This document shows positions 16,147 through 23,942 of a stretch of 35,302 bases of DNA, piece after piece. A model generated the notes under the pieces. That model was not told where the DNA came from. It ran no database searches and was given only the letters and a program-made list of their open reading frames with translations. The position numbers and the translations under genes were made by a program. How positions within the stretch are numbered: the stretch's first letter is position 1; the number at the start of each line of letters is the position of its first letter. This stretch comes from Acidimicrobiales bacterium (GTDB lineage Bacteria > Actinomycetota > Acidimicrobiia > Acidimicrobiales > Palsa-688): positions 1 to 35,302 of the forward strand of contig DASUWA010000057.1 of NCBI GenBank assembly GCA_036378675.1, read 5' to 3'.

Positions 16147-16865
16147 GGGTTCTGCGCTGGAGCGAGAAGAGATTCCGGCCCGGACGGCGGGGACGTTTGG
16201 TCGGCTATTCGCCCGTCGCGCAGAAAGATGACGCGGTCCGCCCAGGATGCCAGCTGCGCGTCGTGGGTGACCACTACTCCGGCCACTCCCCTCTGGCACG
16301 CCATCCGGATGAGGCGCATGACCGCCTCCCCGTTCGCCGAATCCAGCGCGCCCGACGGTTCGTCGGCCAGCAGCAGGTGGCGTTCGCCGACGACGGCCCG
16401 CGCGATCGCGACCCGCTGACGCTCGCCGCCGGACAGCTCGTCGGGAAACCGGGATGCCCGATCGGCAAGCCCAAGCTCTTCGAGCGCGGCCAATCCTGCG
16501 GTTCGAGCGGACTTGGCGCCGGTGCCGTCGAGCTCGAGCGGCAGTGAAACGTTTTCGACTGCAGTCAGTCCGGCGAGCAGGTTGAAGTCCTGGAACACGT
16601 AGCCGATCGACCGCCGGCGCAGCTGGGCCCGCCCGTTGCGCGACATCTCCGATACGAGTTCATCTCCGACGAAGACTTCACCAGCGGTCGGTTGTTCGAG
16701 GGTGCCGGCGATGGTGAGCAGCGTGCTCTTTCCAGATCCGCTGGGTCCCATGACCGCAACGAGCTCGCCCCGGTCCACCACCAGGTCGATGCTGCTGAGG
16801 GCGTGCACTTCGGTCGGGCCTTCGCCGTAGACCTTCGAAACCCGTCTCAACTCCAGCGCGCTCAT
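16143..16865 (-). CDS. ABC transporter ATP-binding protein (MacB/LolD-type)
   Basis: 240 aa ATPase. Walker A GPSGSGKST (40-48), Q-loop FQDFNLLAGL (Q92), signature LSGGERQRVAIARA from residue 144, Walker B LLLADEPSGALD (164-175) and switch His in VVTHD (H201) are all present, so it should be active. The sequence type is that of LolD/MacB ATPases, which pair with FtsX-like permeases such as the next gene. The start overlaps the PadR stop as ATGA, and its own stop overlaps the permease start the same way. The three genes therefore form one tightly coupled operon controlled by PadR. Confidence 0.94.
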   Translation of the reverse strand: MSALELRRVSKVYGEGPTEVHALSSIDLVVDRGELVAVMGPSGSGKSTLLTIAGTLEQPTAGEVFVGDELVSEMSRNGRAQLRRRSIGYVFQDFNLLAGLTAVENVSLPLELDGTGAKSARTAGLAALEELGLADRASRFPDELSGGERQRVAIARAVVGERHLLLADEPSGALDSANGEAVMRLIRMACQRGVAGVVVTHDAQLASWADRVIFLRDGRIADQTSPPSGPESLLAPAQNP

Positions 16866-17443
16866 GGCCGCACCCCCACTTTCTTTGGCAACCTCGGCAA
16901 ACGTGACGGCTGCGAGCCAGGCGGTTCCAGCGCGGCTCGCTTGATCCGCCCGTCAGCCGCGTCCAACCACCGGACGACCGAGTCGAGCCGGAACAGCTCT
17001 GCGTCCACGACGAGAGCGAACTCGAGATCTCGATCGGCCGCGTACTCCTTGAGCCGAGTCCACTCCTGCATCAGCTGGACCAGATACCGCCGGTGAGCCT
17101 GCACCACCTCGTGCACGTCAACGTCTGGCAGCCGGGCGGCGATCAAGATCTTGATCACCAGCTCGTCACGAGGCGGCAAAGACAGGTCCGGCGGTGTGCG
17201 CAACCAGGCGGCGAGTTCCTCCTCGCCTTCCGGCGTGATCCGGAAGCCCTTCTGGGGGCCGTCTTCTGGTCCGTCGTCGGACTCGACCAGACCGGCACGC
17301 TCGAGCCGTTGAAGGGTCGTGTACACCTGACCGACGTTGAGCGGCCAGACCTCGCCGGTGCGAGCCTCGAATTCCTGGCGCAGCTGAAGCCCGTACTTGG
17401 GGCCCTCGCTCAACAGCGCCAGCAAGGCGTGGCGGATGCTCAT
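16862..17443 (-). CDS. PadR family transcriptional regulator
   Basis: 193 aa from the ATG at 17443. The winged helix is visible in SIRHALLALLSEGPKYGLQL, VGQVYTTLQRLERAGLV and KGFRITPEGEEELAAWL, followed by the C-terminal dimerisation helices (VVQAHRRYLVQLMQEW). It is the first gene of a three-gene ABC operon, the classic arrangement in which PadR represses the transporter. No good ribosome site precedes the ATG. A GTG at 17470 would add 9 residues, but a 14-bp duplication of the start region makes a five-codon mini-frame that may deliver ribosomes to 17443. A PadR-type palindrome lies at 17476-17492. Confidence 0.88.
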   Translation of the reverse strand: MSIRHALLALLSEGPKYGLQLRQEFEARTGEVWPLNVGQVYTTLQRLERAGLVESDDGPEDGPQKGFRITPEGEEELAAWLRTPPDLSLPPRDELVIKILIAARLPDVDVHEVVQAHRRYLVQLMQEWTRLKEYAADRDLEFALVVDAELFRLDSVVRWLDAADGRIKRAALEPPGSQPSRLPRLPKKVGVRP

Positions 17444-17465
17444 CGAACCAAGCTCATCGAACCAA
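17438..17465 (-). repeat. perfect 14-bp tandem duplication of the padR start region
   Basis: The plus-strand 14-mer GCTCATCGAACCAA occurs at 17438-17451 and again at 17452-17465. On the coding strand it duplicates the start codon. The upstream ATG (17457) reads M-S-L-V-R-stop, with its TGA overlapping the padR ATG as ATGA. Confidence 0.85.
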
Positions 17466-17475
17466 CCCACTGAGC

Positions 17476-17492
17476 AGCATACTGAGTATGCT
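17476..17492 (-). promoter_or_regulatory. PadR-type operator
   Basis: Perfect palindrome AGCATAC-TGA-GTATGCT, with 7-bp arms and a 3-nt centre, about 33 bp upstream of the padR ATG. Such short AGTAT-type palindromes are characteristic of PadR autoregulation. On the minus strand TATGCT within it could also be a -10 box, so binding would block transcription of the operon. Confidence 0.7.
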
Positions 17493-17581
17493 ACACAGAT
17501 GAGTGAGGCGGATCAAGGGGTGGTAACGCGTAAGTTCTTGCGGCAGTTCTTTGCGATCGGTCAAAGACGGAGGTGATTCCG

Positions 17582-18328
17582 CTGGCACGCGTAGTCCTGG
17601 TACACGGCAATCCCGAGACGGCAGACATCTGGGGACCACTCCGGTCGTCCCTCGCCCGAACCGACGTGGTGGCTCTCTCGCCACCAGGTTTTGGTGCTCC
17701 GGTCCCCGAGGGCTTCACCGCGACGGCCGACGAGTACGCGGCCTGGCTGGTTTCAGAGCTCGAAGGAATGGGCGGGCCGGTCGATCTGGTCGGGCACGAC
17801 TGGGGCGGGGGTCACGTCATACGGGTCGCGATGGACCGCCCGGACCTCATCCGCTCCTGGGCGATGGACATCGCCGGATGCCTGGCGCCGGACTATGTCT
17901 GGCACGACATGGCCCAGACGTGGCAGACCCCTGGCGCCGGCGAGGACGCGGTAGCGGCGATAGTTTCGCTCCCCGCTGAAGACCGGGCCGCAATGTTCGA
18001 ATCGCTCGGTATGACCGGTCCGGTCGCCGCGGCCGTTGCGGAAGGCAACGACGAGACCATGGGCCGCTGCATCCTCGCGCTTTACCGATCAGCCGCCCAG
18101 CCGCAGATGGCCCAACTGGGCGAGCGTCTCAAGGACGCCGCCGCCCGCCCGGGCCTGGTGATCATCCCAACCGAAGATCAGTACACCGGCGGTGAGGAGC
18201 GCGCGCGTTGGGCCGCAGAACAAGCCGGAGCCAAGGTCGCGCTGCTCCCAGGACTCGGTCATTGGTGGATGGTCCAGGATCCGGACAAGGGAGCCGCAGC
18301 TCTGCAGGGGTTCTGGTCAGCGATCTGA
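17582..18328 (+). CDS. alpha/beta hydrolase (epoxide hydrolase/dehalogenase-like)
   Basis: 248 aa. The oxyanion region LVHGNPET is near the N terminus. The nucleophile elbow is GHDWGG with Asp73 as nucleophile, as in epoxide hydrolases and haloalkane dehalogenases rather than serine esterases. The acid is Asp199 (IIPTEDQYTGG) and the base His227 (GLGHWW). The usual start would be GTG 17573, but it lies inside a perfect ribosome binding sequence, GGAGGTGAT (17569-17577). The in-frame CTG at 17582, 8 nt after GGAGG, gives MARVVLVHGNPET, which is how relatives begin, so I prefer CTG. Divergent from the PadR operon. Substrate unknown. Confidence 0.82.
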   Translation: MARVVLVHGNPETADIWGPLRSSLARTDVVALSPPGFGAPVPEGFTATADEYAAWLVSELEGMGGPVDLVGHDWGGGHVIRVAMDRPDLIRSWAMDIAGCLAPDYVWHDMAQTWQTPGAGEDAVAAIVSLPAEDRAAMFESLGMTGPVAAAVAEGNDETMGRCILALYRSAAQPQMAQLGERLKDAAARPGLVIIPTEDQYTGGEERARWAAEQAGAKVALLPGLGHWWMVQDPDKGAAALQGFWSAI

Positions 18329-18350
18329 TCTGTGGCCTTCAAGAGCGGCG

Positions 18351-19040
18351 TCAGACCTTTGTAGCGACGCCCTCGTACATATAGCCGAAGGACTTGGGGC
18401 CGCTGACGTTGTAGTTGTCGATCTTGGCGAGCTCTAGGCCGGAAGCTTCGATCAGGTCTTGTATCGGCCGGTTAAGGTGACAGCCACCGGCAACCCGACG
18501 TTGGATCGGTGTCAGCCGGTCCTGCCACCGGGAGACTTTCGAATCGGGAGACCGGCCGTGCTCGGCGAAGAAGAACCTTCCCCCCGTTCGAAGCACGCGA
18601 TAGATCTCTGACAGAGCGCGGTCCACGTCCGGAATCGTGCACAGGGTCCAGGTGGAGAGCACCGAATCGACACTGCCCGACTCGAGTGGGAGTTCGTGCC
18701 CGTCCAAGCCCACGAAATCGACAGGGACCGGGCTCTCGGCCAGGCGGCCGGCTGCAAGCTTCCGACCGAGCGTGTCCGGATCCACGGCTCTGACACGGCT
18801 CAGGTCCTTCGGGTAGTGAGGAACGTTGTGCCCGGCGCCGAAGCCGATCTCAACCACCTCGCCGCTGAGGTCCGATGCCACGCGCGCACGTATGGGAACG
18901 AACTCCTTACGACCCATGACCCAGTTGGTCGCTCGAGGAAGAATCTGCGTTGCGTAGAACCCCATAGACGCAGCCTGTACGAGGTTGCGCCCGATGTCCA
19001 GGATGCTCTTCTGATACGGGCCGAGGAACGTCTTCAACAT
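18351..19040 (-). CDS. class I SAM-dependent methyltransferase (METTL7-like)
   Basis: 229 aa. SAM motif VVEIGFGAGHN (62-72), then RAVDPD, GLDGHELPLESGSVDSVLST and the late LRTGGRFFFAEHG strand. The sequence from MGFYATQILPRATNWVMG onward resembles the METTL7-type bacterial group, where many proteins start at that Met (residue 26, position 18965). The 25 residues before it have coding-like codon use, so I keep the upstream ATG; neither has a clear ribosome site. Convergent with the alpha/beta hydrolase, 22 bp between the genes. The methyl acceptor is unknown. Confidence 0.83.
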   Translation of the reverse strand: MLKTFLGPYQKSILDIGRNLVQAASMGFYATQILPRATNWVMGRKEFVPIRARVASDLSGEVVEIGFGAGHNVPHYPKDLSRVRAVDPDTLGRKLAAGRLAESPVPVDFVGLDGHELPLESGSVDSVLSTWTLCTIPDVDRALSEIYRVLRTGGRFFFAEHGRSPDSKVSRWQDRLTPIQRRVAGGCHLNRPIQDLIEASGLELAKIDNYNVSGPKSFGYMYEGVATKV

Positions 19041-19134
19041 TGTGTCGGCAACCGTTGAACCGCTGCTCTCAGCTCGGGCGCGTCCTTCCGGCCAGCTGAA
19101 CGCTCCTTTGAGAGCTCGAGTCCAAGATGGTGGG

Positions 19135-19881
19135 TCATGGCTCGCAGATGACGAGGCGGTAGCCCCAGTCGTATGAGTCGAAATCGAGCAAGTCTTCGTT
19201 GCGTTCCGCCCAGCGTCCTGACCTTATGTCCTCGTCGAGGCGGCGCAATCCGGGTTCCAGGATCTCATCGCCAAGCAGAGCCAGAGCCGAGATCGAAAGA
19301 CGCACATCCGGGTCCAGGTAAGCCTCCGGCCGCTTCCAGTAGGCGCAAAAGAACCCGTCGCTGCAATCCGCAGGTACCCGCACAACCTCGACCCGGCTTG
19401 CTTCGAGCACCTGCAGCACGGGTCCCAGCCCCGAGAACATCGACCCACGGAAATACTCTCTTGGGAAATAGTCCCGGGTGAGCCAGAACTCGTCGAGCCA
19501 ATCCTCGCCCTGGTCGAAGGTGAGAACGACTTGACAAGCAGCAACCCGGCGCATCTCACGCAATCCCTCAGCCGGGTCGCTCCAGTGATGCACTGTGAAA
19601 GTGGCCAGTGCAGCGTCGAACGATCGGTCTGGAAACGGCAGCGCGTCGGCCAGCGCTCGCACTACCGGCGCCGCGTTTTGAGGCCGTTGGGCGATCATCA
19701 CTTCGGACGGTTCGACAGCTACGACCCGGCGAGCAACCGGGCTGTACGCACCGGTACCGGCACCGACGTCGACGACTGTGTCGGCCTGGCCCAACGCCAG
19801 CTCGATCTGACGCAGGATTCTCAGGTCGCCGTGACGATGTTGCCCGTAGACAATCCCGATTCGGTCGTAGCGGTAGTCCAC
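19135..19881 (-). CDS. class I SAM-dependent methyltransferase
   Basis: 248 aa from GTG 19881. SAM site VVDVGAGTGAY (36-46), acidic residue in VAVEPSEVM, then LADALPFPDRSFDAALATFT and the HHWSDPAEGLREMRRVA segment of the Methyltransf_11 fold. The opening DYRYDRIGIVYGQHRHGD is how such proteins begin (YDRIGxxY), so the longer frame up to 19959 is not used. No ribosome site is seen. TACTCT lies 5 nt before the GTG, so a leaderless start is possible. It is on the same strand as the preceding methyltransferase gene but 94 bp away. Substrate unknown; unrelated in detail to its neighbour. Confidence 0.83.
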   Translation of the reverse strand: MDYRYDRIGIVYGQHRHGDLRILRQIELALGQADTVVDVGAGTGAYSPVARRVVAVEPSEVMIAQRPQNAAPVVRALADALPFPDRSFDAALATFTVHHWSDPAEGLREMRRVAACQVVLTFDQGEDWLDEFWLTRDYFPREYFRGSMFSGLGPVLQVLEASRVEVVRVPADCSDGFFCAYWKRPEAYLDPDVRLSISALALLGDEILEPGLRRLDEDIRSGRWAERNEDLLDFDSYDWGYRLVICEP

Positions 19882-20122
19882 TAACAAGAGTATGACGGCG
19901 TCGACGCGCTCAGGTGTCACATGACCTGGGCCCATTTTCGCGGTGCCCGGCCGCCTCACACCTCCGGTTATACGAGTGACATTCTGCCCCCCCGCTCTCG
20001 CTGGTTGCCCTTCTCGGCGGCGAGGGCATCACGCCGAATCGGCTCCTCAACTCCATCGTTGGGAGAACCTGGTGCGCCGACGTTGTGCGCTCGACCCCAA
20101 GTCCGGTCGGTTCCCCAAGTCC

Positions 20123-21040
20123 TTATGGGCGAACGCGGATGATCGTCTTCCCCTTGCGCCGCTCGGACGGGTTGAGGGCGGCGACGGCGTCGTCGAGGGT
20201 CGCGACGTTGCCGATGTTCGTCCGCAATCGTCCGTCCCGCACCCTCTGCACGATCTCAACCAGTTGGCCACGATCGGGCTCGACAACGAAGTCGATCGCC
20301 AGGCCGTCGGTGGGCCGCGCCTCGGTCGGCCCGACGATGGTCACAAGCGTTCCTCCGGCTCGAATCAAGCCTGCGGACCGCTGCTGGATGTCGCCGCCGA
20401 TGACGTCGAACACCAGGTCGACTCCGCCGACGTCTTCCAGGACGTCGTTGTCAAGGTCGACGAACTCCTGCGCGCCGAAGTCGAGCACCTTCTGGCGGTC
20501 TGCCGAACGTCCGGTGCCGATGACGTACGCGCCGAACTCGCGTGCGAGTTGCGTCACCATCGTCCCGACTGCGCCGGCCGCCCCGTGTGCAAGCACGCTC
20601 TGCCCCGCCTCAAGCCGGCCGTGCTCGAACAACCCTTGCCATGCAGTCAGGCCCGAGATCGGCAGGCTCGCGCCTACCGTGAAGTCGACGTCGCCCGGCA
20701 GCGGCGCCAGGTTGCGTGCCTCGATCGCCACGTACTCCGCCAGGGTGCCGTCGCGATACCAGTCCGAGAGCCCGAACACCCGCTCTCCGAGCGACACCCC
20801 CGTCGTGCCATAGCCGAGGGCAGTGACCACTCCGGCCAGCTCGTGCCCGAGAATCGACGGGGTCCGGTCACGGCCGACGCGATCGACCGGGGTCGAGGGC
20901 CACTCCATCTCATCCGGGACGAATCCCGACGCGTGAACCTCAACCACGACATCGTTTATCGCCGCCTGCGGCTCGGTCCGCTCCACCGCCATCATCCCGG
21001 CCGCTCCCGCACCCTGCTCCATCACCACGATCGCCTTCAT
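20123..21040 (-). CDS. NADP-dependent quinone reductase-like MDR superfamily protein
   Basis: 305 aa. Zinc-independent medium-chain dehydrogenase/reductase. The N-terminal catalytic domain has ILGHELAGVVTALGYG and FGLSDWYRDGTLAEYVAIEA. The Rossmann domain has VLAHGAAGAVGTMVTQLA (150-167) with the GxxGxxG-like AAGAVG, and VIGTGRSADRQKVLDFGAQE. No cysteine cluster for structural zinc is present, which places it with quinone oxidoreductase-like or enoyl reductase-like members. GGGAGG just upstream of the ATG is a good ribosome site. It stands alone; the 163 bp downstream of it hold nothing recognisable. Confidence 0.88.
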   Translation of the reverse strand: MKAIVVMEQGAGAAGMMAVERTEPQAAINDVVVEVHASGFVPDEMEWPSTPVDRVGRDRTPSILGHELAGVVTALGYGTTGVSLGERVFGLSDWYRDGTLAEYVAIEARNLAPLPGDVDFTVGASLPISGLTAWQGLFEHGRLEAGQSVLAHGAAGAVGTMVTQLAREFGAYVIGTGRSADRQKVLDFGAQEFVDLDNDVLEDVGGVDLVFDVIGGDIQQRSAGLIRAGGTLVTIVGPTEARPTDGLAIDFVVEPDRGQLVEIVQRVRDGRLRTNIGNVATLDDAVAALNPSERRKGKTIIRVRP

Positions 21041-21215
21041 CCGGCACCTCCCCGTATTCCTTTCTCCCGCTTGGACATACCCATCTACTGGCGGACGGAG
21101 GCGCGGCGAACGGCCTTCAACGAGGAGTTGGAGAGTCTGCGGAGAGAACTAGAGCATTTGCCGAAGTAGCGATCGGTCCCAGAACACTGCTTGGGGGCTC
21201 GCTGCTTATCCGAGG

Positions 21216-21242
21216 CCGTCATCGGATGCGCTTACGTTCTCA
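21216..21242 (+). repeat. half copy of the dispersed repeat (core only)
   Basis: 24 of 27 bases match positions 31257-31283 of the full repeat, around a core GGATGCGCTYACGTTCTCA. The left half (CGCCGACT...TTGAC) is absent. It lies upstream of a small hypothetical gene. Confidence 0.6.
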
Positions 21243-21277
21243 CCCGGAGCGAATGTGGCGACTGGGAACCTCTCGGC

Positions 21278-21535
21278 TCAAGACCAACCAGCAGGTGCAA
21301 ACGGGGGAGGATGAGGACGCGACGCAGCCCAAGTCCTGTCGAGGCAGCGAACCAGCTCCTCGCCAGTCTCCAGATCCGAGATCACCTGCCGGACGTTGTG
21401 GTCAGGCCCAGGCCAATACTGATCCGCTTCCGCCTGCGCCTCCGCAAGAGTGGAGAACGACTTCGTCCAGTTCGAGTCCCGCACTCCTACCTCGAATATC
21501 TGATGCTGCAGGAGAAAGCGATCCGACTTGTTCAC
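21278..21535 (-). CDS. hypothetical protein, 85 aa
   Basis: GTG start at 21535. The middle part, FEVGVRDSNWTKSFSTLAEA followed by QAEADQYWPGPDHNVRQVI, reads like a small folded alpha/beta domain of the type that takes a tagged input (residues spaced as strand-helix-strand). Codon use matches the neighbours. The C-terminal 20 residues are proline-rich and may be unstructured. I do not recognise a family. The ribosome site is weak (GCGGGG). Confidence 0.5.
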   Translation of the reverse strand: MNKSDRFLLQHQIFEVGVRDSNWTKSFSTLAEAQAEADQYWPGPDHNVRQVISDLETGEELVRCLDRTWAASRPHPPPFAPAGWS

Positions 21536-21674
21536 GCCCCGCTCAAGGTATCACCGCGCAGGCATCTGACCTGAAGCCCTGCCGACTCGGTGCTCTGCTA
21601 TCGGCTGATTGTTGTGCCCTCCGCGTTGATCTGCGTGCCCGCTCTGGCGGGTATGTGGTGTCGGGCGGGCTGTG

Positions 21675-21803
21675 TCACTCGCGGTCGAGTGGTTGGGCCA
21701 GTAACAGCAGGTCGTACGCGGCTTTGGTGGCCCCGCGTATCACGAGGGGCCACCCGAAGTGTGTCAATGTCGACGGATCAGTTGACCCCCCGACGCTGAC
21801 CAC
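21675..21803 (-). CDS. possible small ORF or gene fragment, 42 aa
   Basis: In the same frame as, and immediately downstream of, the DUF2087 gene. A GTG at 21803 opens 42 codons with good codon use (STLTHFGWPLVIRGATKAAY, then DLLLLAQPLDRE and stop). It could be a short peptide or the end of a lost gene. No ribosome site is visible. The rest of the 21536-21851 stretch shows nothing. Confidence 0.25.
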   Translation of the reverse strand: MVSVGGSTDPSTLTHFGWPLVIRGATKAAYDLLLLAQPLDRE

Positions 21804-21851
21804 ATTCGTGCGAGGACTGCGAGCGGTGACCAGTAATCCGGTGCGCTCGCG

Positions 21852-22130
21852 TTATGTGTCGTCGCAGATGAAGGTTCCGCCGGCTCGCCAGTACTCGCGG
21901 CAGTTGGGGGTTCGATCGAGAAAGCCTTCATCAACCAGATAGCGCCGGAGTGCAGCGACATCGAGGTGCCAGCTACTCAGACGGCGGTTGACCTCGAACT
22001 CGGGGTAGTGGACACCAGGTTCGAACTCCTGGGCGAGGAGATCAAGGACCTGCAGTCGCTTCGCACGTCTCGCGGGAATGGCAACCAAGCGCCCATCTTG
22101 TATGAACCTCTGAACGATGGTTTGCCTCAA
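21852..22130 (-). CDS. DUF2087 domain protein
   Basis: 92 aa. The whole protein is one DUF2087 domain: FIQDGRLVAIPARRAKRLQV, then LDLLAQEFEPGVHYPEFEVN, RRL...HLDVAALRRYLVDEGFLDR and a closing CREYWRAGG. In other bacteria this domain stands alone or is joined to a helix-turn-helix, and a regulatory or nucleic-acid role has been suggested but not shown. GGGAG lies 6 nt before TTG 22130; a TTG two codons earlier directly abuts it and is less likely. No partner regulator is adjacent. Confidence 0.75.
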   Translation of the reverse strand: MRQTIVQRFIQDGRLVAIPARRAKRLQVLDLLAQEFEPGVHYPEFEVNRRLSSWHLDVAALRRYLVDEGFLDRTPNCREYWRAGGTFICDDT

Positions 22131-22314
22131 TCTCAACTCCCGCAGTGGGGACCTTGTCAGATCGTACCGACGACCTCTAGGTTCCGCTCTAGTGATTTCA
22201 TTTCAGCTATACGGTTGCCCGTACAAGCCTTTCTCTCGTTGCCGGCAAGCGACCAGAGCGGATCGCCGATTCGAGCGCTGGCCGACCCCTGGGCCTCGGT
22301 GGGATGCGCCGCCG

Positions 22315-22596
22315 TTATGGCGTAGATCCACGGAGACTCGCTGCGTTGACCTTCACGTCACGCCAATCGGCGACGGCAAGCCGGGCGGCGTGAATAAAAA
22401 GATCGATCGACCCCTCGCTGAGCAGCAGGACATCCTCGACGATCTCATCCGGGGGGCTGACGTCGCCGTAGCAGTCGTGCCACGCGAACTCCAGCAGCTC
22501 AAGGAGGTCGAGTGCCGGGGCCACGTGTTCCTCGGAGAACATCGCCCGCACTCGGGGTTCGCGATCGCTCCGACGGTCAGCTCTGCTCACTGCCAT
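22315..22596 (-). CDS. small acidic hypothetical protein, 93 aa
   Basis: The C-terminal 75 residues (from MFSEEHVAPALDLLELLEFA) are acidic and helical and include AWHDCYGDVSPPDEIVEDVL, a pattern I associate with small uncharacterised actinobacterial proteins. The true start may be that inner Met (residue 19) rather than 22596. No catalytic motif is visible. It is transcribed toward the DUF2087 gene, with 184 bp between. Confidence 0.55.
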   Translation of the reverse strand: MAVSRADRRSDREPRVRAMFSEEHVAPALDLLELLEFAWHDCYGDVSPPDEIVEDVLLLSEGSIDLFIHAARLAVADWRDVKVNAASLRGSTP

Positions 22597-22911
22597 CCAT
22601 CCATCCTGGCAGTTCGTCCCCGCGTGTCCCGGAACCCTGCCGATTCCCGGTTGGGTCGTGCCATCCCGCCTGCAACTCGATGCGCTGCTGATATGTGTCG
22701 GTGATCTTGTCTTGGTCGGACATTGGAGCAGGGTCAGCGACGACAGGGGTGGAGGAGCAATCTCACTCTGCCCGTCCTGTCGGAGCGTCTGCTCTGAAAC
22801 GGATCCGTTTCCCTACGGTCACCCTTGGGCTCCGTTACCACCGGTGCGTCAACCTCCGCCCCGCCTGATTTCCTCCTTGACATATGCTGATATGGGCATA
22901 TGATGCGGTCC
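22597..22911 (+). promoter_or_regulatory. 315-bp intergenic region with arsR promoter, operator and a 16-bp palindrome
   Basis: No gene is visible. A perfect 16-bp palindrome GAAACGGATCCGTTTC lies at 22796-22811. At the right end TTGACA (22877-22882), a 16-nt spacer and TATGAT (22899-22904) form a good promoter 7 nt before the ATG of the ArsR gene. The perfect inverted repeat CATATGC (22881-22887)/GCATATG (22896-22902) lies across it as a likely ArsR operator. Confidence 0.7.
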
Positions 22912-23253
22912 ATGGCTCGAGCTGCGACGACGTCGGACGTCTTCAACGCGATCGCCGAGCCGCAACGCCGGGAGATCCTGGTGCTGCTGCGGGCGGGTGA
23001 ACGGCCGGTGACCGAGTTGGCCCAGGAGTTGGGGATGGCCCAGCCGGGGGCGTCCAAACACCTACGGGTGCTTCGGGAGGTCGGGCTGGTGCGGGACCGC
23101 AAGGTAGGCAAGCAGCGCCTGTACGGCCTTGACGCCCGCGGGCTGCGACCGGTTCATGAGTGGACTGGCGGGTTCGAGCAATTTTGGAACGAGAGCTTCG
23201 ACCGACTGGACAAGTACGTGCAGAACCTCAAGCAAGCAAGGCAGGAGGGGTAG
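22912..23253 (+). CDS. ArsR family winged-helix regulator
   Basis: 113 aa. The winged helix is clear: VFNAIAEPQRREILVLLRAG, ERPVTELAQELGMAQPGASK, HLRVLREVGLVRDRKVGKQR. The ATG at 22912 fits a leaderless start from TATGAT at 22899-22904; two ATGs just upstream lie within or next to the -10 box and are rejected. The C-terminal FEQFWNESFDRLDKYVQNLK is typical of ArsR proteins that precede SRPBCC genes. It has no metal-binding cysteine pair, so it probably senses something other than a metal. The SRPBCC gene follows after 3 bp; the pair is one operon, probably self-repressed. Confidence 0.9.
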   Translation: MARAATTSDVFNAIAEPQRREILVLLRAGERPVTELAQELGMAQPGASKHLRVLREVGLVRDRKVGKQRLYGLDARGLRPVHEWTGGFEQFWNESFDRLDKYVQNLKQARQEG

Positions 23254-23256
23254 CTG

Positions 23257-23760
23257 ATGAGCGCGACGGAACGAGGAGCTTCGACGCAGTCAACGACGGA
23301 CCGCGAGATCGTGATCTCGCGGGTCATCAGTGCCCCACGGGAGCTGGTGTTCGAGGCCTTCACCGAAGTGTCGCACCTGTCGCGGTGGTGGGGACCGGAG
23401 GGGTTCACCACCACCACGCGGTCCTTCGAGTTTCGCGTCGGCGGCGAGTGGGACTTCGTGATGCACGGCCCGGACGGAACGGACTACCAGGAGTGGATCT
23501 CCTGGACCGAGATCGTCCCACCGGAACGGATCGCGCTGGTGCACGGTGAGTCCCGTGGCGATCCGAACGCGTTCGAGTCGGTCCTCACGTTCGCGCCCGA
23601 TGGCGCGGCGACCCGGATCGAGATGCGCACTGTGTTTCCGACCAAAGAACTCCGTGACCAAGCGGTCGAGAAGTATCACGTGATCGAGGGCGGCCAGCAG
23701 ACCCTGAGCAAGCTGGCTGGATATGTCAGCGAGATCGTTCGAAATGGAGCTGAGGGTTGA
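23257..23760 (+). CDS. SRPBCC domain protein (AHSA1-type)
   Basis: 167 aa START/Bet v1-like fold of the activator-of-Hsp90 type. Landmarks are REIVISRVISAPRELVFEAF, VSHLSRWWGPEGFTTTT, EFRVGGEWDFVMHGPDG, DYQEWISWTEIVPPERI and a long C-terminal helix (GGQQTLSKLAGYVSEIV). These proteins bind small hydrophobic ligands; the ArsR/SRPBCC pair is widespread, but its ligand is usually unknown. GGAGG lies 8 nt before the ATG. Translated from the same mRNA as the ArsR gene. Confidence 0.9.
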   Translation: MSATERGASTQSTTDREIVISRVISAPRELVFEAFTEVSHLSRWWGPEGFTTTTRSFEFRVGGEWDFVMHGPDGTDYQEWISWTEIVPPERIALVHGESRGDPNAFESVLTFAPDGAATRIEMRTVFPTKELRDQAVEKYHVIEGGQQTLSKLAGYVSEIVRNGAEG

Positions 23761-23880
23761 TGGACGGAAGGTGGTTCTCAGCGTGCCGATGCGAACGATG
23801 CCGGATCGCCAGAACCGGGGAACCGGACCGTGTGGTTGAGTGACTCGGGCAATAAGTAACCGCGATCCGGGTCGTCTAAC

Positions 23881-23902
23881 CATGCGATGTCCCCGTCGCA
23901 TG
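23881..23902 (+). promoter_or_regulatory. inverted repeat upstream of the DHFR-like gene
   Basis: Perfect 7-bp arms CATGCGA (23881-23887) and TCGCATG (23896-23902) with an 8-nt spacer, 40 bp before the next start codon. It could be an operator or an mRNA hairpin in the leader. Confidence 0.45.
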
Positions 23903-23942
23903 AGGCTGCTTTGAATGGTGTATGTCTGACAAGGAGAGTGCA

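Noticed and set aside
19943-21169. 408-aa plus-strand frame
   Set aside because: Mostly antisense to the MDR reductase gene; composition typical of a shadow.
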